Part shown: piece by piece, positions 23,679-33,016 of the stretch | How the letters are laid out: each line of letters starts with the position of its first letter | Numbering within the stretch: the first letter of the stretch is position 1 | From: Reticulitermes speratus | Taxonomy: Eukaryota; Arthropoda; Insecta; Blattodea; Rhinotermitidae | Direction of reading: 5' to 3' | Length of the DNA stretch: 64,000 nt | Assembly: GCA_021186555.1 (NCBI GenBank) | Contig: JAJKFL010000042.1 | Span: 28,767,521-28,831,520 of the forward strand | Notes under the pieces: model-generated | What the model was told of the DNA's origin: nothing | Databases searched by the model: none | The model's input: the letters and a program-made list of their open reading frames with translations, nothing else | Program-made: the position numbers and the translations under genes

Positions 23679-24510
23679 TGTAACGTCCCGTAAAATATTT
23701 TTAAGAAATTCATATGCTATTACAGTTATTTGTTCGTGTACTGCAAAGTAATTTGTTCTCAGAGAAACACTTTCCTACTATAGACATTCATGCACTGCTG
23801 AGATCATTTCCTCAATCGGACAAACAGGAAGGCCGGATCACTTATCCTTCACCTAGCAACAGTAAACTTGTTGAAATTGCTGGAAACGTTGCTAAGTGAT
23901 AAAGAAGTTGCTGACTTGATATGTACGTGTGTGGGATTTTGGAAGCGGCAGTTAAGAGGCATTCTCTTCAGACGCACCGAGAGAATTAGAGGTGTGGCAG
24001 TTGTGACATGATGAGGGCAGAATTTATGCTTCTGATAATCCAACATAAGCGTTGTTAGTTTCATTTGGTGCTAATCAGAGAGGAAAATATTTTTGTGTGA
24101 TTTATATTTTTTTTTTTTTTTTTTTTTTTTTCCAAATTCCAAAATTTATAGCCGAAAGAAAGAAAATTCGTGGAAATGAGTGATGATCAAGGCTTCCTTC
24201 TCAACTAAATTGTTGAACCGTATTTTATGGTAACATTTTCTAGGTGTTGAATACTTTAATTTTCTTGATTGTACAGTTCAGATATCCATTTTTTGTTATG
24301 TTTATGAATAGTGATTGTAGTAAAATTAGATATGAATATACCAAATAAATCTACATAGTGTTATCTATTGATGGCAGCGAAACCATGTAAGTTAGTGGCA
24401 ACGGTGGAAGTGTAGCCACCGGGCGCCACTGTACTATTTTGCATATACATCGTATTTGTGTTCCGTACTGTTCTCATAATAAATTGTGTTTACCAAAACA
24501 CACTTAACTG
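23679..24510 (+). mobile_element. possible solo LTR
   Basis: The candidate starts TGTAACGTCCCGTAAAAT, contains AATAAA at about 24478-24483 near its end, and finishes in ACACACTTAAC. These are LTR-like traits (TG start, polyadenylation signal near the 3' end). There is no second LTR, no confirmed target duplication and no primer-binding site I can prove. A poly-T run of about 25 bases lies at 24107-24131. Confidence 0.25.
24107..24131. repeat. poly-T tract
   Basis: About 25 uninterrupted T; may be the A-tail of a minus-strand retroposon, but no recognisable element lies next to it. Confidence 0.85.
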
Positions 24511-24566
24511 ATTGGTCTTTAATGGAGGTGCGGTGCGTTAAAACTGCTCCATTTACGTATAGTTTC

Positions 24567-24600
24567 CTAGTGTGGCTTCGAACGAAGTTTCCCACACTAG
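24567..24600. repeat. nested hairpin
   Basis: CTAGTGTGG at the left pairs perfectly with CCACACTAG at the right (9 bp). The loop itself contains CTTCGAACGAAG, a perfect palindrome. The structure is symmetric on both strands. Confidence 0.8.
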
Positions 24601-24609
24601 AGACAGAAT

Positions 24610-26155
24610 ATTGAATTAATATATATGGTTATGTCCGCGCCCTCGCGCATAACTTTGTGAAGTTAGACCGTCTGGTCCATTAATCGTCTTAATTATTTAT
24701 ATCGATCGTAGGGAAGGGAAAGGAACAGGCTATAAGAAAATCCATGAGCATTTTAAACCTATTTTCCGAAAATCGTCATCCAAGTACGAAGTTAGGCCAT
24801 TATACCAAGGCCACAGGAAGACGTTTCGATGGATCACGACGCTCCATACTTTCACTTTTCTTGCAGATGTTGTATTTTCCCCACACCGCTCGGCCTATGT
24901 CAACCTCCCCAGAGCGCTTGTCGCTATAGAAAGTTATCACGTGTTTATCATATCCAACATTCCTACGAACAAAATGCAGGGAAGTATGCTGGAAGCGGGA
25001 AGCATAAGAGCTCGGAAGGGTGCTGATGGGATGGATTCATGTAACTCCTTTCGTTGATCTGAGTGTATGTTGGTCCGTTTCAGTCTCAGCGTTCACGTCG
25101 TGCAGCGGTGTTTTAAGGGGAATACGAGTCGACACCTTTCGTTTGGTTGGTTTTTTTTGTTAATCTGATATTTAAATCTGTAGTCTCCAATTCTGTGGAT
25201 GTGTTCAAGCAAAAAAAAACTCATTAAACTAACGCATTGGCACAGAGATTCCTTTTGCGTTGTTTAAAGAAATTGCCTGCTTCTTTTTTGCAAACAAAAC
25301 CAGTGCTTTCATGAAAGACTGCCTTCCCTGATATTTTTATGATTACAGGCCTATTTATTGTGAGGTTGTATCGTTGATACTGGCACGGATTTTTGGCTTA
25401 TTCCAATTCGGAAAGAATTCTCTCATAAATCTTTCGAAACGCATTGTAATTCCTTGGACGAGGAATCACTATTCAGACCGACAAGAAAAGAAAAGGGGCA
25501 ACTACTGACGTCTCAAGTGGGATTTGAATCATCAGTTATGTGTAGGCATGTAGGTGTAAGACTGCTCTGCCACAAACTGGACGTACACCGGCGTCAGAAA
25601 CATAGGCAATATCTCAGTAATTTAAAATTCTGACCTTACCCCGTATAGGAACAGGGATTGTCCTTTGCACGCATACACACGCACACAGAGGCATATAGAA
25701 AACAACATGAGGCTAGCGGGGAGCATAATTATATTTAGTGTTGGAAAATGGGGTGTAGCAGACTTATAACTATTGTGGTGTAATTGCCAGTGGTACGAGC
25801 TTAAATTATTGTTTTTATGTTGCAGGTAAGTTCTAGACGGTGGGCGTTGGTACCCCCAGTGCTGCCGGGAAGATATGATCTCCGACGCTTTCCGCAAAAA
25901 ACTACCAAATCTGAGGTCAGGTATGCTGAAATATGAGGGTTCTATCACGGTAGAGTGTTCTCATGCAGAAAACCGTCAGTCGTTTTGTACTGCTGGTGCA
26001 GTTAAATGGGTTCAACAAAGCTTGTGCAGGTTTGGGAATGGTCACCATGCTAAGCCGGGTTTCGATTTTCTTTCAAACATAACCACACATTTCGCGTCAT
26101 ACCATATGGGTAATGGTGAATATTTATATTGTCAATAAATAGGCTGTAAGTTCAC
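24610..26155. other. unassigned DNA
   Basis: Short frames only (up to 108 codons on the minus strand at 25622-25948). On the minus strand near 25505-25570 a tRNA-like string (GGCAGAGCAGTC ... ATTCAAATCCCAC) may be a decayed SINE head. Confidence 0.4.
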
Positions 26156-26159
26156 AGGT

Positions 26160-26345
26160 TTTAACGTTATGGATTATTTTGGTTGGGTACTCGGGGTTAT
26201 GACATCGTGTAGTATTCAGGTGGATGCCGACGTGGCATTGAAAACTTAGGACCGAGCTGACACTGAAGTGAAGATGGAGGCAACATGTTGCTCCGACACG
26301 TCGGTGTCCATCTACGACCAAACGTTGCCACATGGCAGAACACTG
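26160..26345 (-). mobile_element. interspersed-repeat fragment (GTTATGACACCGTGTAGT family)
   Basis: The core GGGTTATGACATCGTGTAGT recurs with changes at 57655-57690 and, in the other orientation, at 46105-46135 and about 50480-50510. Reading the minus strand gives ATCCLHLHFS..SFQCHVGIHL, similar to translations of a widespread insect repeat that I recall. It overlaps the last third of the 178-codon minus-strand frame (26197-26733), so that frame is not a gene as it stands. Confidence 0.5.
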
Positions 26346-26349
26346 TAAT

Positions 26350-27580
26350 TAGTACAGGCAGAAACGTAGATTCATAATCTGTTATCTTTATACATTTACA
26401 ATCCTCATACAGTAAAATATAAAACGTACTAATTCGTACAGACGCTATGTTGTTCTTTTCCTTTCGTACAGTACATTTTACACTGACTTCAAGCAAAAAC
26501 CTTTCGCCATTCGAGATTTCGTAGCTTACTTCGATAGGCACTAATGCTTCAGATGTTGGCACTGTTGTGATATGGCAATGTTCATAGTAGTTTAGTACTA
26601 CATGTTTTGGGTAACCTTCAGTGGCATGACTTAGTATTATTACTACTACATTCATAAATATATGTGTAGGTTCCAAACTTCTTAAGCAGGAACAGACAGA
26701 CACATTTCGTGTTATGTGATTGCTGTCCTCCACCTGTACGGAAGGAAAACATTTATTTTAATTCATTTGAATTTTCACTTAAACTTAAGCTGTGTGGCGT
26801 AGCTGATTCTCTTGTCGTAAAAACAGTTGGGTGTGTATAGTTTATCCTTGTGGGGACTCACGGACCACAGGTGTTATTAATGTAACTTAGCAGACGAGGT
26901 CAACCACTGTCTGATGGTAATTACCATGCAGATATTAGCTGCACCCAAAATTTGATGTGGTACACTATTCTGTTCTGAAAGCACCATATGACGAATGAAA
27001 CATTCATTCAGTGACATTTTCATTTAAAATTTTTAGAGAGTATCTTCAGCCCAGTCTTTGGGGCCACTTATATAGTCTGATCAGTTATTATGACTTCTCA
27101 CTACGCATTGGAGGAAATATGCGACAACACCTGTGGCAGCGTGGCTGCGTGTGTAATGCTCCAGACAGCGACAGTATTTGCTTACATCAGGAATATTCCC
27201 TTATGCTCCATGTCATCACCTTGAATTGGGCTAGTTTTGCTTCCAGTTCGCTGTACATGGTCATCTTCTTATTTTACTTGACACTGAACAATTACTGCAG
27301 TTTATGTACGCGTATATTCGTTAAAGTATGAACCGTCTCACATTTTCAGGTAGTCCACATTAATATTCTTCCTCGTTATTTTGTTTTTGTGTTTCATTTA
27401 CCGGCGCTACAACTAAGACTGTGTAACTCCGGTGTTTGATGGACGAATGTGTATGGTGGTGTTAGTGGGATGTGAATGACAAGGCTCTTGGGATCGAACC
27501 CGAGCATTCTCGTCCTAGTAATTCCCTCTACGTAATCATTCTGTTACCTCTTGAGTCTGCGTAACAACTGAATTTGACGA
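26350..27580. other. unassigned DNA
   Basis: Contains the N-terminal two thirds of the longest frame of the window (178 codons, minus, 26197-26733), which shows no domain, signal peptide or family motif. A 106-codon plus-strand frame lies at 27011-27331. On the minus strand near 27487-27503 a perfect B-box (GGTTCGATCCC) suggests another decayed SINE head. Confidence 0.35.
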
Positions 27581-27675
27581 AGTCAGAAGATTTATTTCAC
27601 ATTATATTCACCGTGCATTCTGTCTTATATAATAGCTTTTATTTTAACCAACATATGCACTACACCTTGTCGTCA

Positions 27676-27737
27676 TATATACCCCTACATATGTTTCGAC
27701 TACTTATTAGTCATCATCAGGGGGATCAAAGTATATA
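27676..27737 (-). ncRNA. hammerhead-ribozyme-like motif, left arm
   Basis: On the minus strand: CCCC, then CTGATGA (27720-27714), an extra T, stem II GACTA/TAGTC with a five-base loop (27712-27698), GAAA (27697-27694), then AC, four bases, GTA, GGGG. The CCCC and GGGG form stem I next to the core, and TATATA blocks further out (27731-27737 and about 27676-27681) can extend it after an internal loop. AC/GT form a two-pair stem III, so the predicted cleavage triplet is GTA, with the break between 27686 and 27685. The extra U before stem II departs from the textbook core and may lower activity. Confidence 0.6.
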
Positions 27738-28016
27738 AACACAGATTATAGTCACAACGCAGCCATCAGGCGAAGCCTACAGAACACGGCACAACAACAC
27801 GCCACAGATAAATTCACCAGCCATTTGAGAAGGAAACAAGACCAGCTGCCAATAATTTAAAATAAGTTTTAAACGTTTTAATCCAAAAGGAAAACAAACG
27901 CACTTATATATTTTAACCACTGAAGCAAAAATGCTACATGTTTTTATAGTGAACATAGTTCATCTTATTTTAACATTGAATGTGAACCAACTATTATAGT
28001 GGATGTGTAGTCTGTG

Positions 28017-28080
28017 TTTATATACTTTGATCCCCTGACGATGACTAATAAGTAGTCGAAACATATGTAGGGGTATATAT
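28017..28080 (+). ncRNA. hammerhead-ribozyme-like motif, right arm
   Basis: The mirror copy on the plus strand: TCCC, CTGACGA (28035-28041), extra T, GACTA (28043-28047), loop ATAAG, TAGTC (28053-28057), GAAA (28058-28061), C, ATAT, GTA (28067-28069), GGGG (28070-28073), TATATA. The core differs from the left arm by one base (N7 C instead of T, which the hammerhead consensus allows). Predicted cleavage after A28069. Stem I here is three C:G pairs plus a U:G. Confidence 0.6.
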
Positions 28081-28539
28081 GACGACAAGGTGTAGTGCAT
28101 ATGTTGGTTAAAATAAAAGCTATTATATCAGAAGATTTATGTCTTCTGGGATGTTACGCCGTGTTGATTGGTAATTTATTACAGACGATTCGGAGGAGCT
28201 TGCTTGCGTCTGTGTTCGGTGTAGACGACGAAGAATTTGCAACAATTTTTCCTAGCAATTTATTTTTCTTCGACTACGTTGTAGATGAAGGCGGCAACGT
28301 TTTTCACAATGTCGGTAAAAATTACCATTCGACACGTTGCAATTTCCCAGTGGACTTTAATATGGCAAATAGTTACGAGCATTTGGAAGACTTGTTGGGC
28401 TTTCATCTTCGAGGTAAGTAGTCCAAGACTGTTCGGACTGCTTGGCCTTGAGTACGAAAACCTTGCAAGTCTTCGAAATATCGGTAAATATTTACCTGTC
28501 GACACGGCGGAACATCCCACCAGACTTTAATCTCGCATT

Positions 28540-28840
28540 GATGAATCATTGTTATATACCATACTTTTCGATATGCCACGAACGATCTGCTAATTATCTC
28601 CAGTTCATTTATATGTAATTACTTCTTCTTGTTCCGTCAATGGGCCTGCAGCGATTTTAATTAGCAGCTAACCACTATCTCTAACAAGTAGACTCCGGAA
28701 TCACTAATGGGGCATAATCTGTAAGCATTGCACCTAGGATTTAGTTTTGGGGTGGAAGATGGGCGTAAGAATTAGACATCTTGATTTCTGTACTTTCTTT
28801 GGTCAATTGATATGAACGATGTACGTAAAGAAATACGGTA
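28540..28840. other. unassigned DNA
   Basis: No frame, repeat copy or structure recognised. Confidence 0.5.
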
Positions 28841-28844
28841 GTAC

Positions 28845-29000
28845 GTGTGAAATGGATTCTTGTGGCTCAAGACAGGGGCCAGTGGCGGACTGTTGTGAAG
28901 GCGGTAATGAACTTTAGGATTCTATAAAATGTGGGGAATGTTTTGATTAGCAGAGGACCTATTAGATTTTCAGGGACGACTCTACTGTGTGCTGTTAAAA
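28845..29000 (+). pseudogene. LINE 3'-end fragment (LAQDRDRW family)
   Basis: The translation WILVAQDRGQWRTVVKAVMN is the [19 protein letters not shown] end of the ORF. It is followed by the common 3' UTR (GTGGGGAATGTTTTGATTAG then CAGAGGACCTATTAGATTTT). Heavily 5' truncated, no catalytic part. Confidence 0.75.
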
Positions 29001-29004
29001 CAGC

Positions 29005-30250
29005 CTGTGGACTACACGGATAATACGCAATTCACGACTTTTATTTCATACAAATGTAGTGGATTTAAATTTTAACGCTAGGATTTTTGTATTTGCAGAA
29101 AATTAATATGAAGGCCATTAAGGCATTCATGTCACAAAAGACATATCGAAACAGTGTACATAGACAACACTCTCTAGTTGTGAGTACAAATTCCCATCGT
29201 CATATATATAAAACTCAAGTTTGGTTCACAGCTTTGTTCCGTGGTTTGTTGCTTGCTTGTTAACGTATCTCCAGCAAGACTGCGCGTACAGCGTCTGTTA
29301 CCGACCCGCCAGCTTTGATAGCTCTGCGGCACATTTCGTGGCAACACGTTAAGACTTGGCAGGCGAACAAAAAAATATATGGGCAATACGTAGGCTTTGA
29401 ATATACTAAGTAACTGTTTGTTATGTAGTGGCACAACTGATGATGGGCATTGTGATGCTGTTATTTGTGTTGAATAATAAGGTAACAACGTTCCGTTCGG
29501 AGAACGGGTAAATCAACTAGTATTTTATGCATTAGGCCTGTAATTCTTTGGCTATGTTGCTCGTATAAATAATTAACTTTCTATAACCGATTCTTCTTCT
29601 GTTGTAAGAAGATCCCATCAACCCGTTTTCTTGTCTTCTAGATGACTGGTTAAGCTACATCTAATTGTGCGTGCCTTGTCAGAAGCGAAAATCGCAGGAA
29701 CCATGCGTATCCTGATCTCATTGCTCCAAACACCTTAAACCAGTGGCGACGTGTTCTTCTTGTGATTTCCACAGCTTAGACCCGTGCCTGTTCCGAATTC
29801 ATAACCATCTATTTTCCTTTTCCTTGTGTTAAAATGTACGTTTTTAGAGTCGATCACGGTCTGTTCTATTGAAATTATTTAACGTCTTTTTGTGTAGCTA
29901 TTTATTTTATTATTTACTAAATGGACACCTAATTCCGTCCGTTTAACTTCGGTTTTTAATTTTTTATAATTTGTTTCATTCGTTAACATTTCTTAAGAAT
30001 TTGATTTCTGCTGGTTGGATTTTGTTACCGTGTCTATTTTATAGGCACAGTTTACCTGCTCTGTGAAGTGTGGGGACTGCCATTCCTTCTGGACGGTTTT
30101 GAATGTTTCGTGATAATAGTGTGAGGATATCGTGAATTTGTGCAGGACAGACAGGCTACAGCTATCTTTATGATATGTAGCATAAGAAAATTAAAAGTTT
30201 TCATTGCCAAACAATAATCATGTCTCTTGTCACACTATAGCATTTACAAT
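29005..30250. other. unassigned DNA
   Basis: A 104-codon minus-strand frame (29174-29488) shows no known motif. T-rich sequence dominates 29780-30050. No repeat assignment. Confidence 0.45.
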
Positions 30251-30260
30251 ACTTTTAGTA

Positions 30261-30542
30261 AGGCCGTGGCATGGCTCAGGCGGTTAGTCGCCGGCCTCTC
30301 ACCGCGGAGGCCCGGGTTCGATCCCAGGTAAGTCCGTGTGGGATTTGTGGTGGACAAAGTGGCACTGGGACAGGTTTTCCCCCGAGTACTTCGGTTTTCC
30401 CCTGTCAGTTTCATTCCACCGGTCCTCCATTACGTGGAAAAACGAAAAACGGATCATCTTCATCACAGGATTGTACAATAAGCCTCAAGGCTGCGGTGCG
30501 TCCGTAGCATCTGCTGCGAGGCCCTTCACCACAAAAAAAAGG
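30261..30542 (+). mobile_element. SINE-A, full length
   Basis: A tRNA-derived SINE. A-box TGGCTCAGGCGG at 30272-30283, B-box GGTTCGATCC at 30315-30324. The body has GTGTGGGATTTGTGGTGGAC and CGAGTACTTCGGTTTTCCCC, then TCCACCGG..CTCCATTAC, and ends GGCCCTTCACCACAAAAAAA. Flanked by ACTTTTAGTA (30251-30260) and ACTTTTCATA (30543-30552), 8 of 10 identical, a likely target duplication. The frames across it (for example AQAVSRRPLTAEARVRS) are not a protein. Two more complete copies, one partial copy and a tandem head array lie in the window. Confidence 0.9.
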
Positions 30543-30554
30543 ACTTTTCATAAC

Positions 30555-31020
30555 AATTTGGCTTGGTATGTGCGAAGGTTATAGAAAAGTAAGCGTTGTG
30601 TGTGAGAGTGTGTTTTTAATTTTGGGATGAGAGTAGTGGGGTAACACTTCTGGGAAGAAGTAGGATGTATAGTTTACATTATCTCTATGTTGGCGAGCCT
30701 GTTTTCTTTCGGAGCTGAGAATTCTGGGCTGACCTCTTGTGAAAGCTTTCATCTGTTTAATGTATATCGCCGTCTCATCACGAAACGAAAGAAAGCGATC
30801 AACAGTTGCCAGGCAAGTGACTGTTCCTGCAGCCGATCTTACGCGATGACAAAGAAGTTGAGTGCTGCCAGGGCGAAAATGCAGAAGAGAAGTTTTGGGC
30901 TTAAAGAAGAATGAAGTAACTGGAGCTCAGGAGGCTGGAGAAAGTTGCGTAATGAGCAGTAACCCAGTTTTATCATGTAAGGTCAAGGAGGTTGACATGA
31001 CTGTGCATAAGCCTGTATAT
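30555..31020. other. unassigned DNA
   Basis: Possibly the far upstream, unrecognisable part of the LINE fragment at 31024; no clear alignment. Confidence 0.35.
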
Positions 31021-31023
31021 CAA

Positions 31024-31194
31024 GAGTGGGAGAGGTCGGGTGTGAGGATATGGACTAGACTGGTCTAGCTGAGGACGGGGAACAGATGCCGTCTCTTCTT
31101 GACAGCGCAATAAACGTTCGGCCTGCTATAAAGGCAGCGAGTTTCTTGACTAGCTGATCTACTGTTAGCTTCTTGAAAATTCTGCTGCTTGGAT
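31024..31194 (+). pseudogene. LINE 3'-end fragment (LAQDRDRW family)
   Basis: GGACTAGACTGGTCTAGCTGAGGACGGGGAACAGATGCC corresponds in order to the W..LAQDR.RW codons, and GCGAGTTTCTTGACTAGCTG with CTACTGTTAGCTTCTTGAAA is the common 3' UTR. Strongly decayed. Confidence 0.6.
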
Positions 31195-31383
31195 TTTAAT
31201 GTGAGAGATAAAATAAGTCTGCTACGTGAATATGTGTAAACACATCTGACAGATTTTAACTTTTTTTAACTTAAGTATTTTAACATTAATTTCAGTAACG
31301 AAGACAACAAAGACAACACTTTGAAGTGTATAACCTAACGCGTACCTTTGAAGAAGGGCTGGTGTAATTTAAAACAGATGTGC

Positions 31384-31419
31384 CTGAAGATGAACTTCAT
31401 ATAAGGTTCGAAACATGTT
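31384..31419 (+). ncRNA. hammerhead-like core motif
   Basis: CTGAAGA (31384-31390), extra T, stem II GAAC (31392-31395) with GTTC (31406-31409), GAAA (31410-31413), then C, AT, GTT, GG. The layout equals the motifs at 27.7 and 28.0 kb except that the GT comes two bases earlier and the triplet is GTT. Flanking A/T-rich sequence shows no inverted arm. Likely the decayed end of a Penelope-like element. Confidence 0.45.
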
Positions 31420-32970
31420 GGACCATCTTCAATGAAATATATGTATTGAATAATAGAAAATAAAAGTGTACATTTGTCGGATAGAACCTAAATAATGTGT
31501 AAAAACATTACTTAGCAGTCCATTGTTCCTGAACGTCACTACTGCCCACTTCAGATAACTTCTTGTGACTACGGTGAGAGGAGGAGCAAACATGTACACA
31601 AAAGATTTGTGAATCTAACCAATTTTGTATAACTGAAACTAGAGGTAAAATTTATTTAGACGACTCGACAAGAAAGTGATTCAAAATACCATCGAGGAAT
31701 TGTACTATGTTAAGGAAGTCTTACCGATAGTAACGAAACTGTTCTTTGCACCAAGACCGGAAGTTGGATGGGAAGGAGTGCCTTCTATGCCCATTGTTAT
31801 CAGAAGAACAGGGTTTGTGTAGACGCGGTCACAGAGCAGGGGACTCGTTCTTGTGCAGCGTGCTGACTTGTGAATTGGCGCTCGATATACGTGATGGAAG
31901 TTATAAAGTTACGGTGGGATGAGGAGGAGGTTTTTATCTGGACGGATCTTGGGGTATACAGGAATATACCCTTTCACAAATGGCTGGTAGAAACTGAACG
32001 ATGTTCATAATAGTAATGGCATGTAGCAGTGCAACAAAGAACTGAAACTTGCAAGTGTGGTCTTAAAATGGTTTTCTCCAAGCAGATCATTTGGTTTACA
32101 GATTAGTGTGGGCAGATGAATTCAGTCAAGTTTAAGATATGACTTACCTAGAAAGTTTGCCCAAAGCTTCACATCCTGCAAGCAAGAACATAGGCTAACA
32201 CCTGGATATCAGGAAAAGGTGGAGATGGTCTGGTGGCTGCAAAGAAAATCAGCGTTTTGTTCTTAAGTCTCTAAGAAGGGATATTCGATACAATTTAATA
32301 GCATGAGCCGAAAGGAAAAAGAGTATAGGGTGAAAAAATTGTTAAAAAGGCACAATCACATGGTGGTTTGGTTACCCCAGAATGGGTGACATAAGTTCTC
32401 ATGAGCTTAATTCAGCCAAACACAGCAGTATGACCGGGAAAATAATATCGAGGCGAAGTTCTCACTGAGCTTCTTGGAGAAAGTTACAACTGAGGTACTG
32501 TCTGCTGTAGCAGGAGGCGACTGTCCTGATTGCTGCGGTCATGTATTTGGTATGGAACAAAAGTGTCGTGAGAATGGATGACACCATTGACGAACTAACC
32601 CGTTTGGATGAAGACAAAGAAGACGAGGAAGATGGTGACGATTACGATGAAACCGACGGAGAGCGTGACTGATAAAACTTCTTATGTCGGAGGTGTTGAA
32701 AATCGTGAAAAATATGTGTTTGTGAAATAATTCTGCTTGCATTTGCTGCTTATATCGAATTTTTCTTTTCTTGCCATGATCTCGTACATAAACACACTGC
32801 CATTTTCGCGAAGTGAAGCGTGAAGACAAAAGCTACAAACATTTCATACCACCGCCCCCTGTGGCAGTGGTTAGTCGCCTGGACGGACTGGGAAGGCCTC
32901 TCGGACTGCTGGATAGGGGACTGTGTATTACCCAGGTCATCACTACCTAGAAAAGACTGGTCAATGGGCA
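31420..32970. other. unassigned DNA
   Basis: Scattered codon-like stretches occur (31660-31830, 32160-32480) without any continuous frame; they could be a very old retroelement. Sequence ending AATGAAATAATAATAAAAGC at about 32960-32985 looks like a retroposon 3' tail. Confidence 0.35.
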
Positions 32971-32973
32971 AAT

Positions 32974-33016
32974 GAAATAATAATAAAAGCAATAATAATA
33001 ATAATAATAATAATAA
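32974..33016. repeat. (AAT)n microsatellite, 5' flank of the longer LINE copy
   Basis: An interrupted AAT/TAA tract directly before the RT-thumb coding sequence that starts about 33017. Confidence 0.9.

Larger units (their letters stand above)
27596..28127. mobile_element. inverted-arm element with a hammerhead-like motif in each arm
   Basis: A 532-bp insertion flanked by identical 13-bp direct repeats TCAGAAGATTTAT (27583-27595 and 28128-28140). It contains inverted arms of about 118 bp, 27627-27745 and 28011-28128, nearly perfect, with a central spacer of about 265 bp and 31 bp of unpaired sequence at the left edge. There is no coding capacity. Each arm encodes a hammerhead-ribozyme-like core reading outward. 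Target duplications of this length and ribozyme-bearing inverted ends are typical of Penelope-like retroelements; a DNA-transposon MITE would usually have a shorter, fixed-length duplication. Classification is an inference, since no reverse transcriptase is present. Confidence 0.75.
27583..28535. mobile_element. MITE-2, interrupted by a nested element
   Basis: If the 27596-28140 insertion and one copy of its 13-bp duplication are removed, a small inverted-repeat element remains. Its left end (GAAGATTTATGTCTTCTGGG then ATGTTACGCCGTG) pairs with the right end near 28480-28535 (complement AGATTAAAGTCTGGTGGGAT then GTTCCGCCGTGTCGAC). A second copy of the right arm (TCGGTAAAAATTACCATTCG) lies inside at 28313-28365. 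The arms share the block GTAA(A/C)TATTTACCGAC with the MITE at 54488-54689. Frames across it are incidental. Confidence 0.6.

Noticed and set aside
26197-26733. Longest open frame of the window (178 codons, minus)
   Set aside because: Its last third is an interspersed-repeat fragment (GTTATGACACCGTGTAGT family) and the rest has no domain, signal or splice context. Within the random expectation for 64 kb on six frames.
30271-30584. Open frames inside SINE-A copies (also 47868-48205 and 52569-52894)
   Set aside because: They are translations of a tRNA-derived SINE, including its Pol III boxes, not proteins.
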